In this document: in pieces, positions 57,319-64,000 of the stretch | Layout: each line of letters starts with the position of its first letter | Numbering within the stretch: position 1 is the first letter of the stretch | Source: Algoriphagus boseongensis | GTDB taxonomy: Bacteria > Bacteroidota > Bacteroidia > Cytophagales > Cyclobacteriaceae | Direction: 5' to 3' | DNA: 64,000 bases | Assembly (NCBI RefSeq): GCF_004362805.1 | Contig: NZ_SNYF01000006.1 | Span: forward strand, 434,001-498,000 | Notes under the pieces: generated by a model | Seen by the model: the letters and a program-made list of their open reading frames with translations, nothing else | Told to the model about the DNA's origin: nothing | The model's database searches: none | Program-made: the position numbers and the translations under genes

Positions 57319-57326
57319 GAGTTTTT

Positions 57327-58355
57327 CTATAACATGGGCCTAAACTGCCTCAGGAACCTCACATCATTCTCCGTGAAGAGTCGCAAATCCTTGATCTGAT
57401 ATTTCAGCATCGCAATTCGTTCGATACCCATCCCGAAGGCAAATCCTGTATATTCTTTGGAATCAATTCCGCAGTTTTCCAACACATTCGGGTCCACCAT
57501 TCCTGATCCTCCGATTTCCACCCAACCACTTCCTTTACACACGTTGCAGCCTTTTCCTCCACAGATTAAGCAAGAGATATCAATCTCAGCGCTTGGCTCT
57601 GTAAAAGGGAAGAAAGAAGGTCTGAATCGTACTTTGGTTTCCTTGCCAAACATCTCCTTGGCAAAGTGATATAGGGTATTTTTTAAGTCAGCAAAGCCGA
57701 CATTTTTATCTACATACAAACCTTCCACCTGATGGAAGATGCAATGCGCCCGAGCCGAAATCGCTTCATTTCTATACACACGTCCCGGAGATAAGGTACG
57801 GATCGGAGGTTTTTGATTTTCCATCACGCGCACCTGAACAGAGGAAGTATGCGTCCTCAGAGCGATATCAGGATTCTTTTCGATGAAAAAGGTATCCTGC
57901 ATTTCCCGGGCCGGATGGTTTTCAGGAAAATTCAATGCCGTAAAGTTATGCCAGTCGTCTTCGATTTCCGGTCCTTCGGACAAGTTGAAACCAATTCGTT
58001 CGAAGATTTCAATGATTCGCTGGCGAGTGGCGGTTAGGGGATGAATTCCTCCCAAAGCATGATTAGAAGGGGGTAAAGTCAAATCCAGATCAGCAGACTT
58101 TCCCTTTTTCTTGGAAGAATTTACCTTTTCGATCAGTTCCTGAAATTTGGCCTCAGCCAGTTGCTTGACCCCATTGATCAATTGACCGTAGGCACGCTTT
58201 TCTTCATTGGGGATTTGTCCCATTGCGGCAAAAAGCTCACCCACCACACTTTTTTTGGAAATGTATTCCATACGGTAGGCCTCCAGTTCATCCGGAGTAT
58301 TTGCATCAGCAGCGGCAATGGCGGCTTTGATCGCCTCAATTCTTTCCTGACTCAT
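57327..58355 (-). CDS. pheS: Phenylalanine-tRNA ligase alpha subunit
   Basis: Catalytic subunit (342 aa) of the alpha2beta2 enzyme that charges tRNA-Phe. The N-terminal coiled-coil arm (1-90) precedes the class II core. Motif 2 region is HTSSVQVRVMENQKPP with RVYRNEAISARAHCIFHQVEG, and the motif 3 region is GFAFGMGIERIAMLKYQI. The Phe-binding FTEPSAEID is present, plus the zinc-like CLICGGKGCNVCKGSGW. Normal length. No pheT beside it; in Bacteroidota the subunits are often apart. Promoter TAGCTTTG at 58378-58385. Confidence 0.96.
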   Translation of the reverse strand: MSQERIEAIKAAIAAADANTPDELEAYRMEYISKKSVVGELFAAMGQIPNEEKRAYGQLINGVKQLAEAKFQELIEKVNSSKKKGKSADLDLTLPPSNHALGGIHPLTATRQRIIEIFERIGFNLSEGPEIEDDWHNFTALNFPENHPAREMQDTFFIEKNPDIALRTHTSSVQVRVMENQKPPIRTLSPGRVYRNEAISARAHCIFHQVEGLYVDKNVGFADLKNTLYHFAKEMFGKETKVRFRPSFFPFTEPSAEIDISCLICGGKGCNVCKGSGWVEIGGSGMVDPNVLENCGIDSKEYTGFAFGMGIERIAMLKYQIKDLRLFTENDVRFLRQFRPML

Positions 58356-58377
58356 AGGTTGATTTTAGATCAAGTCA

Positions 58378-58385
58378 CAAAGCTA
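58378..58385 (-). promoter_or_regulatory. -7 promoter box of pheS
   Basis: The minus strand reads TAGCTTTG, an exact TAnnTTTG match 22 nt before the ATG. An inverted repeat GTTTTGCTC (58389-58397) and GAGCAAAAC (58404-58412) lies directly upstream, over the likely -33 region. Confidence 0.6.
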
Positions 58386-58525
58386 AGGGTTTTGCTCTTT
58401 TTTGAGCAAAACTCCGGGGAGAACTCCCTTTTTAAAAAAATCAGATTTTTTCAATCCAGCTCAATCCAAACTCAAAGACCACCTCGTAAGTGAGTCAAAC
58501 AACAAAACCAAAAACTCCAAAAATC

Positions 58526-59086
58526 ATGAAAAATTTATTTAAAGTCGCTCTTGTAGCCTTCGCCTTTTTGTCAGCTAGTCTGGCTTTTGCTCAAATGGAA
58601 AGAACTGTAGAAGTCGGTGGTGCTCCCATGTATCCTTCCAAAAACATTGTGGAAAACGCGGTGAACTCTGCCGATCATACCACCTTGGTAGCAGCAGTAA
58701 AGGCAGCTGGATTGGTAGAGACACTTCAGGGAAAAGGTCCTTTCACCGTTTTTGCTCCGGATAATGCAGCTTTCGGAAAACTTCCAAAAGGAACAGTGGA
58801 AACCCTTTTGAAGCCTGAGAACAAAGGCCAATTGACTGCGGTATTGACCTACCATGTGGTATCTGGGAAAATGGGTTCCAAAGAAATCGCCGATGCGATC
58901 AAGAAAGGAAACGGTAAAGCCACTTTGACTACGGTGCAAGGCGGAAAGCTTACCGCATGGATGAAGGGGAAAGACCTGTACATCACCGACGAAAACGGGG
59001 GACAGTCTAAAGTGACTATTGCCGATGTTTGGCAGTCCAATGGAGTGATCCACTCGGTAGATACAGTGGTGCTTCCGAAGATGTAA
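58526..59086 (+). CDS. Secreted fasciclin (FAS1) domain protein
   Basis: A 186 aa protein starting at the ATG at 58526 (MKNLFKVALVAFAFLSASLAFAQ, signal peptide). One FAS1 domain covers about 40-185: LVAAVKAAGLVETLQGKGPF, TVFAPDNAAFGKLPKGTVE (H1), LTYHVVSGKM and the C-terminal NGVIHSVDTVVLP (H2). FAS1 proteins act in cell adhesion. The upstream frame beginning at 58490 is not used. Divergent from pheS. A strong terminator follows. Confidence 0.92.
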   Translation: MKNLFKVALVAFAFLSASLAFAQMERTVEVGGAPMYPSKNIVENAVNSADHTTLVAAVKAAGLVETLQGKGPFTVFAPDNAAFGKLPKGTVETLLKPENKGQLTAVLTYHVVSGKMGSKEIADAIKKGNGKATLTTVQGGKLTAWMKGKDLYITDENGGQSKVTIADVWQSNGVIHSVDTVVLPKM

Positions 59087-59105
59087 AGGAAATTAGCAAA
59101 CTAAA

Positions 59106-59142
59106 GAAAAAGCCGCCTGGATTTAATCCAAGCGGCTTTTTT
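59106..59142. terminator. Bidirectional terminator
   Basis: Stem AAAAAGCCGC...TGGAT and ATCCA...GCGGCTTTTTT with one C/A mismatch and loop TTA. It serves the FAS1 gene and the convergent gene at 59152. Confidence 0.85.
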
Positions 59143-59151
59143 GCTCCATTT

Positions 59152-59724
59152 TTAATCATGAAATTCTAATTCTTTTCGAATAATTTCCTTCCAAATGCTC
59201 CCATTCCATTCATAAAGAATTCCTTTTAGAGGGGCAAGAAGGGCATTGTTACTGTTTGATCTTATCAAAATAAATCCTAAGGTTCTTTTTCTTCCACTTA
59301 AAATTATCGGATTTGAAACCATAATAGTGTAAAACCTTTTTGAATCTGATGGGAATTTTCGGACAACATTTAATCCACATTCATTAGGCAATCGATAGGA
59401 TTTTTGATTAAGTATTTGATTAGTAAGATTGATGTAATCAATAGGGCTGCCGATAAAATCAGACAAATTTTTTGACTCCAAATTTCCATTTAATATCAAA
59501 GGGAAAAAGATAGATTCCAGCGCTTCTCCATTTTCAATTTCAGTTGAAATAGGGAAGGATTGTCTATAAATTTTATATTTGCTTGAGTCAATCAAACTGC
59601 AAGTTTTAATTAATAACTCCTCATGTTCTTGACCATAGCATTCAATAAAATTAATTAGAATCAGCATCGCTGATAGTATAAGAACATTTTTGACTTTTAT
59701 AATTTGAGATTTGTAGGATTTCAT
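59152..59724 (-). CDS. Small exported protein, unknown
   Basis: A 190 aa protein with an N-terminal hydrophobic segment (VLILSAMLILINFIECYGQ, about 13-31) that fits a signal peptide. The rest is of mixed character, with FSDFIGSPIDYINL-like (here LSDFIGSPIDYINLTN) and FILIRSNSNNALLAPLKGILYEW. No family recognised. The codon use is A/T-rich compared with its neighbours. Convergent with the FAS1 gene. Confidence 0.6.
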   Translation of the reverse strand: MKSYKSQIIKVKNVLILSAMLILINFIECYGQEHEELLIKTCSLIDSSKYKIYRQSFPISTEIENGEALESIFFPLILNGNLESKNLSDFIGSPIDYINLTNQILNQKSYRLPNECGLNVVRKFPSDSKRFYTIMVSNPIILSGRKRTLGFILIRSNSNNALLAPLKGILYEWNGSIWKEIIRKELEFHD

Positions 59725-59798
59725 TTCTAGATTTTAGCAAAGTCAATTAGCCTTAAAATTGAATTTCTTTTAAAAAAAGTTGATCCATATTCAATGAT

Positions 59799-60257
59799 TT
59801 ACTTCTCGACTTGGTCCTTAAGAACCCAAAAAGTTACCCCGCTTGCAATAGCAATTCCTAGAAATTGATAAATCACATTTTTACTGGATGAAATCAGGCC
59901 AATGATCGGAAATACAAATCCAAACACATAGGTATATCCTAAGGCTAATGTCATATATATCAAAGCATATTTGGGCTTTCTGTCCCATTCAGGCTTTAAA
60001 TAGTGAACCAAGTAATGGATGCAATAGTATCCAAACGTAGTGGGACTTAACATAAAGAAAATATAAAAAGCACCGTAAAGCCCTCCTATACTTAGCTTAT
60101 CTAAAGCAAATAAATTGAAAAAAAAGCTGGTTGCTACACTGAAGATCAGGTTGCAAAAAAGAAATACACTGAAAAATTTCACTATTTCCAATACAATGGA
60201 AAGGATCTTTTGAAGGACTTTTTTGATTGTTTTTTGCTTTTGAGTTACGCCTATCAA
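59799..60257 (-). CDS. Polytopic membrane protein, unknown; start uncertain
   Basis: The frame extends back to 60380, but its first part overlaps the receptor gene end and the terminator hairpin at 60282-60314, so the real start must be downstream. No ATG is available until well inside the first helix. I show the TTG at 60257 (LIGVTQKQKTIKK, 152 aa); a GTG at 60182 is the other option (127 aa). Four or more hydrophobic segments are seen (FFSVFLFCNLIFSVATSFFF, GGLYGAFYIFFMLSPTTFGY, LIYMTLALGYTYVFGFVFPIIG and VIYQFLGIAIASGVTFWVL). No family recognised. Confidence 0.5.
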   Translation of the reverse strand: MIGVTQKQKTIKKVLQKILSIVLEIVKFFSVFLFCNLIFSVATSFFFNLFALDKLSIGGLYGAFYIFFMLSPTTFGYYCIHYLVHYLKPEWDRKPKYALIYMTLALGYTYVFGFVFPIIGLISSSKNVIYQFLGIAIASGVTFWVLKDQVEK

Positions 60258-60281
60258 ATTAGTCGAAATTAACCTAATAAT

Positions 60282-60314
60282 AAAAGCCCAAATCTTTCGA
60301 AATGGGCTCTTTTT
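60282..60314 (-). terminator. Terminator of the outer-membrane receptor gene
   Basis: Arms AGCCCA (60285-60290) and TGGGCT (60303-60308) around an 12 nt loop with TCTTTCGAA, followed on the minus strand by TTTTATTATT. Confidence 0.7.
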
Positions 60315-60340
60315 ACTTTTTGAATTAAAGATTGTTTCTT

Positions 60341-63220
60341 TTACCAAGTTCTTCCTCCCTGAGGTCTTCCCATCATCCAAGGTTGTTGAGGCTCTTCAGG
60401 TTGCTTGAAGTTTCCGATAATATAAGTAAAGGTCAGCATGCCATATCGGGTCAGCACATTGGTAAAGACGTCCGTTACAGCTACGTCTGAGATGGTTCGG
60501 CTGATGCTGTTGTTTTGATTGAGCAAGTCAAAGACCACTGCTTTAAGTTCCGCCTTGTTGTTTTTCGCGAAGCGGAATCCACCTTCCATATTCCACAACC
60601 AGAAACTTTGGTCAAATCCCTCGGAAAGACCGCTATAAAGGGTGTTGGCTACGTTATTCCCCATAAAGAACTTTCCGTTTTTAGAGGAGAAATACAGACG
60701 GATATTGGTTTCCTGCTGGTAGTAGTTATTGTCCAGATTCTGCTGCAGAGAGGAATTGACAATGTTGTAAGTTCCGGTAGTCTGGATCGAGAAGTCCACA
60801 TTCTTGCTGATATTGGAGCTGAAGGTCAAACCTTGGCTTAGTCCCAAATTGTCATTCAAGTTGGTTTCTCCATTGATAATACCCGGGATTCTGTTAAAGC
60901 TGATTCTGGTATTCGTGTTGAATTGAGTTTTGATCTTCTTGATCGGAGCACCATAGGTCAGGAAGAAAGTACTTCTCCAATTTCCATCCAAATTGACAGG
61001 CTGGGTGATTTGCCCTCCTGGTCTTAACAAAACTTCCCCGTTGATAAGCGTATCCTGAGCAGTGATAAAGGTATTGCTACCGATGTAGTTGCTTGTAGAA
61101 GAATAGTTCAAGAACATGAACAAGGTTCTCGATTTCTCCAAGTTGATCTTGCTGATGTTTGCAAAGATGTTGTGATTGTAGCTTTGTCCCAAAGAGGGAT
61201 TACCTACACTTAGTCTAAGAGGATTAGAGTTGTTGACCACGTTTTGCAGCTCACTTACGCTAGGTTCGTCGGTATCAGTACGATAGCGCATTCTCCAAGA
61301 AAATCCAGTCTCCCTATTTCGGTAATTGATATTGGCGCTTGGAAGGATATTGTTGAAATCTCTTCGGAATACCCTCGCTTCTGGGAAAAAGGCCTCGTTA
61401 TCCAATCGGGCATTCTGATAATCCAAGTTCAGGTTGATGTTGTACTTGTCTTTATTGTAAGAATAGCCAGTTCTGAGTCGCTGGGTGATGAATTTATTGT
61501 CGAATTCATTGGACAAGGCTGTATCCAAAACTGGTCTTCTCTCGTCGTCCAAAACAGAAGTCTTTTGATCGGCTCGGGTTCTATTATTTCCAATTTGGTA
61601 GCCCAAAGTACCTTGGGCGTTTTCACCCAATTTTTCAGTGAAAGTTAAATTGGCGCGGTAGTTAAATCCGTTGTTCAGTGCCTCAGTTTCCTGAAGGGTA
61701 GTGTCAATCAGATTTCTTCTAAAATCCCGGCTTGCAGCCAAAAGATCTGAAAGCTGATCTCTTTTATTCCAAGCAGTGTAGATTTCTGTAGAGAAAGTTC
61801 TACCTGGCTTGTCAAATTTATACCGGTAAATCAGGTTATTGGCGATGGTATAGGCTTGGGTCTCCGCATTGGTGATAGAGCGTAGGGCTGAAAGCGAATC
61901 ACCCGTGCTGGCAGTGGTCAAAGCATCCCGGTCACTGAAAGTTTTATTATTCTGAAAAGAAATACTCGGCGTAAGGATCAATGAATTTTTAGGATTGAAA
62001 TCCGTTTCAATTCGGGCATTGGCTCTGTGGTTAAAATTATCCACAGTATTGATCAGATTTTCTTGATAATACTGGCGGATCGTTTCGTTGACCACAGTTT
62101 CGCGGTTGGTGATCTGTCGAAGCGAATTGGTGGTATTGTTGAAAAAGTAACTTCCAGAGAAGTTGGTCTTTTTCCCCCATTTGTCTGAATAGTTTAGGCC
62201 TAAAGCATTGGTGGTGACAATTCCGTTTTCGTTTCCTACAAAGAAATTGTTGTTTCCGCCTCCGCCCCATTGGCCTCCGCCTCCACCCATTCCGGGTCTT
62301 CTCATTCCACCTCCGCTTGAATTGGCACTAACCCCAGCTAAGTCTTGGCTGGAGAAGTTTTGCTGATTGACATTGTTGAAGAGGCCAAGGATTGAAAATC
62401 GTTGGTCACCTTTAAACATATTGATACTTCCACCGGCTGAGTAGCGATCATCTGTACCGTAACCTCCATAGGCTCTTCCAAAGGAGCCATTTTTGCGGTC
62501 GGATCTCAAAATGATATTAATGGTCTTGGTGTAGTTTCCGTCATCGAAGCCAGTTAATCGGCTTTGATCAGATCTTTGATCTAGCACTTCCACTCGATCA
62601 ATCGCATCTGCAGGTAGATTTCTCAAGGCAATGCTTGGATCGCTTCCGAAAAACTCTCTGCCATCAACCAAAATCTTCTGGACATTTTCTCCCTGTGCTT
62701 GCAGCTGACCACCTTGCATAGTGATTCCCGGCATTTTTCGAATCAAATCCTCAGCCTGGGCATTGGTTTGGGTTTTAAAGGCATTGGCGTTGAAGGAGGT
62801 GGTATCGCCTCTCTGCTCACCCACCGGAGCTTGACCTTCGATCACCACTTCACCAAGGACTTTGGCATCTTCCAGAAGGATTATATCTCCAAGGGCTAAA
62901 GGTTCCCGAAAGCTATGCACCTGACTGTAGGTTTTATAGCCCAAAAATGAAATTTCAATTTTTACCTGAGGAATATTAGGTCTTACTACTTCAAATAATC
63001 CATCGGCTCCAGTTACTGCTCCTCGCAATAAGGAATCGGTAACAGTTTTAACCAGCACATTCGCTCCTATCATCGGAGTGTTTGTAGCTCCGTCAATTAC
63101 TTTTCCGGTAAATTTTCTTTCCTCCTGAGGAGGACCGGCGGGTCTTTGGCCGAAAGCTGAAAAAGTCAGCAAAAGGCTAAAAATCAGGGTACTTAGAGTA
63201 GAATTTATTTTCATAATCAT
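60341..63220 (-). CDS. TonB-dependent receptor / outer membrane beta-barrel protein
   Basis: A protein of about 959 aa (start ATG 63220 or 63214). Signal peptide (STLIFSLLLTFSAFGQ), then a carboxypeptidase-regulatory-like domain (about 40-125, FTGKVIDGATNTPMIGANV), then a plug domain (about 140-230, KMPGITMQGGQLQAQGENV and KILVDGREFFGSDP), then a large beta-barrel ending in TFTYIIGNFKQ. This is the outer-membrane beta-barrel family related to SusC but without a SusD neighbour. A Gly/Asn-rich loop (GMRRPGMGGGGGQWGGGG, about 318-340) is unusual. Last residues are Pro/Gly rich (EEPQQPWMMGRPQGG). Substrate unknown. Confidence 0.9.
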   Translation of the reverse strand: MIMKINSTLSTLIFSLLLTFSAFGQRPAGPPQEERKFTGKVIDGATNTPMIGANVLVKTVTDSLLRGAVTGADGLFEVVRPNIPQVKIEISFLGYKTYSQVHSFREPLALGDIILLEDAKVLGEVVIEGQAPVGEQRGDTTSFNANAFKTQTNAQAEDLIRKMPGITMQGGQLQAQGENVQKILVDGREFFGSDPSIALRNLPADAIDRVEVLDQRSDQSRLTGFDDGNYTKTINIILRSDRKNGSFGRAYGGYGTDDRYSAGGSINMFKGDQRFSILGLFNNVNQQNFSSQDLAGVSANSSGGGMRRPGMGGGGGQWGGGGNNNFFVGNENGIVTTNALGLNYSDKWGKKTNFSGSYFFNNTTNSLRQITNRETVVNETIRQYYQENLINTVDNFNHRANARIETDFNPKNSLILTPSISFQNNKTFSDRDALTTASTGDSLSALRSITNAETQAYTIANNLIYRYKFDKPGRTFSTEIYTAWNKRDQLSDLLAASRDFRRNLIDTTLQETEALNNGFNYRANLTFTEKLGENAQGTLGYQIGNNRTRADQKTSVLDDERRPVLDTALSNEFDNKFITQRLRTGYSYNKDKYNINLNLDYQNARLDNEAFFPEARVFRRDFNNILPSANINYRNRETGFSWRMRYRTDTDEPSVSELQNVVNNSNPLRLSVGNPSLGQSYNHNIFANISKINLEKSRTLFMFLNYSSTSNYIGSNTFITAQDTLINGEVLLRPGGQITQPVNLDGNWRSTFFLTYGAPIKKIKTQFNTNTRISFNRIPGIINGETNLNDNLGLSQGLTFSSNISKNVDFSIQTTGTYNIVNSSLQQNLDNNYYQQETNIRLYFSSKNGKFFMGNNVANTLYSGLSEGFDQSFWLWNMEGGFRFAKNNKAELKAVVFDLLNQNNSISRTISDVAVTDVFTNVLTRYGMLTFTYIIGNFKQPEEPQQPWMMGRPQGGRTW

Positions 63221-63343
63221 GACAAAGTTCAAACACTTTGACTGATCGTGAAAGAGAAAGGTTTAATGAAGAATATGGCAAAAATTAGAACGGAAGAACT
63301 AAGGGATAAATGGTAGTTTTCCCGGGTGAATTGCTAAAAAAAT

Positions 63344-63679
63344 TTAAACCTTCGACATGATTTCCGGATAGGAAATTCCGAAGTGGCTGTTGTCATACAC
63401 AGCTTTGCCCTCTCTGATCAAAATAACCTGAGGGGATTCATGAGGCACTCCAAACTCATCTTCCACCTGATCCGAAAGCGTACGATGATGAATCAAATCC
63501 AGATAATAGGGAATGATGCGTTCGGAATCTTCTACCTTCCAATTTCTCAAAAGGCGATCCAAAGACATACTGCTGATTGAACAGCGAGTACTATGCTTGA
63601 AAATGAGAACTGGCTTTTCAAAACTTTGGGCTTTGATTTCTTCCAATTGTGCAGGTAGTGTTAATTTATTCCAATTCAT
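63344..63679 (-). CDS. ytxJ: Bacillithiol system redox-active protein YtxJ
   Basis: A 111 aa thioredoxin-fold protein; start at the ATG at 63679 (MNWNKLTLPAQLEEI). It has the YtxJ hallmark FKHSTRCSISSMSLDRL with a single active Cys, and YYLDLIHHRTLSDQVEDEF and HESPQVILIREGKAVYDNSH. The family is proposed to act as a monothiol bacilliredoxin-like protein in bacillithiol-using bacteria. The frame continues upstream into unlikely sequence, so the ATG at 63679 is favoured. Divergent from the lipoprotein gene at 63750. Confidence 0.9.
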   Translation of the reverse strand: MNWNKLTLPAQLEEIKAQSFEKPVLIFKHSTRCSISSMSLDRLLRNWKVEDSERIIPYYLDLIHHRTLSDQVEDEFGVPHESPQVILIREGKAVYDNSHFGISYPEIMSKV

Positions 63680-63691
63680 AGCTTCTATCCT

Positions 63692-63699
63692 TACTTTTG
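63692..63699 (+). promoter_or_regulatory. -7 promoter box of the DUF4403 gene
   Basis: TACTTTTG, an exact TAnnTTTG match 50 nt before the ATG at 63750. No clear -33 TTG. Confidence 0.45.
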
Positions 63700-63749
63700 G
63701 GGCAATTCTTGCTGGGTTAAATAAGTTCCAAACAGCGGTGGATTTGTCT

Positions 63750-64000
63750 ATGAAAAATACTAAAAGACTCCAGTATTCCTTTTTCCTTACCCTAAGTCTT
63801 AGCTTTTTTTCATGCAAAAGTTTGGATCCTTTCGCTTCTCCTGACTTGGTTTCAGCTCCTCAGGCCTATTCCCGGGTAAATTTTCCTTTGGAAATTCCTT
63901 TTGAAACCCTAACCAACTTAGCCAATCAACGAATTCCTCCTGTCCTTTTTTCTGAAGAAAAAATGGATATGGGAAATGGAATCCAAGGGGATTTACAGTT
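63750..64000 (+). CDS. DUF4403 family lipoprotein, N-terminal part only
   Basis: Runs off the right edge; 83 complete codons are visible from the ATG at 63750. A lipoprotein signal (FFLTLSLSFFSCKSLDP) is followed by APQAYSRVNFPLEIPFETL and a NLANQRIPPVLFSEEKM segment, as in DUF4403 proteins, which contain a repeated SMP/BPI-like barrel and are of unknown function. The call depends on the first 80 residues only. Confidence 0.68.
   Translation, partial: MKNTKRLQYSFFLTLSLSFFSCKSLDPFASPDLVSAPQAYSRVNFPLEIPFETLTNLANQRIPPVLFSEEKMDMGNGIQGDLQ

Noticed and set aside
58571..59053. Long open frame (160 codons) antisense to the FAS1 gene
   Set aside because: It lies wholly inside a well-supported gene, has low-complexity Ser/His/Phe-rich composition and no promoter or signal.

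Overview
The window is ordinary chromosome of a Bacteroidota bacterium, most likely order Cytophagales and close to Algoriphagus/Cyclobacteriaceae (inference from protein families and base composition). Supporting signs are a fused SecDF, a T9SS C-terminal sorting domain protein, DUF4270, DUF4403 and DUF6702 family proteins, a bacillithiol YtxJ protein, a SusC-like outer membrane receptor, LuxR-type two-component signalling, and promoters with the Bacteroidota -7 box TAnnTTTG instead of a sigma70 box. Shine-Dalgarno sequences are mostly absent, as expected. I see no rRNA, tRNA, CRISPR array, transposase, integrase or phage gene block.

Layout. 1-3.9 kb: edge of an M1 aminopeptidase, HupE-like protein, DUF6702 protein, glycyl-tRNA synthetase and a small barrel. 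4-9.5 kb: a signalling block with one LuxR-type response regulator, two near-identical histidine kinases, two diverged multi-pass membrane proteins, a small protein with a CPPFC tail, and a Gfo/Idh/MocA oxidoreductase. 9.6-16.6 kb: SecDF, uridine kinase, RdgB, two LOG-family proteins and small unknowns. 16.8-19.9 kb: YkgJ-like protein, a coupled trio ending in a GGGP synthase, and an AraC regulator. 20-24.2 kb: acyl-CoA dehydrogenase, Zn metallopeptidase, flippase-like protein, panD, panC. 24.3-31.5 kb: half-size glycogen-synthase-like protein, DUF4270 lipoprotein, GlmS, RF1, GNAT and a Cys/Met PLP enzyme.

31.7-39.5 kb: a large T9SS-exported YCF48-repeat protein, divergent from a five-gene operon whose products all carry export signals (haem-site lipoprotein, FGE-like protein, Tat oxidoreductase, Tat TIM-barrel, YCF48 protein). 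39.7-47.1 kb: an orphan HisA-like protein with a catalytic Asp changed to Trp, CsaA-like, Rieske, lipocalin-like, amidohydrolase, RsmI-like, M19 dipeptidase and PEGA proteins. 47.3-57 kb: carbohydrate region, with an SLC45-type sugar transporter plus amylosucrase, a LacI regulator, and a six-gene cluster (OMPDC-like, zinc alcohol dehydrogenase-like, membrane protein, SDR, TIM-barrel isomerase, SMP-30 lactonase). 57-64 kb: a triple hairpin repeat, PheS, fasciclin protein, small unknowns, an outer-membrane receptor, YtxJ and the start of a DUF4403 lipoprotein.

The best candidates for undescribed biology are the duplicated sensor/kinase block at 5.0-9.5 kb, the HisA-like protein with altered active-site residues, the half-size glucosyltransferase that has lost its KTGG motif, the all-exported operon at 34.6-39.5 kb, and the kinase-less sugar-oxidation cluster at 52-57 kb. 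Several housekeeping genes have their -7 box exactly 6 nt before ATG, which predicts leaderless mRNAs. All family calls were made by reading the sequence and were not checked against a database.
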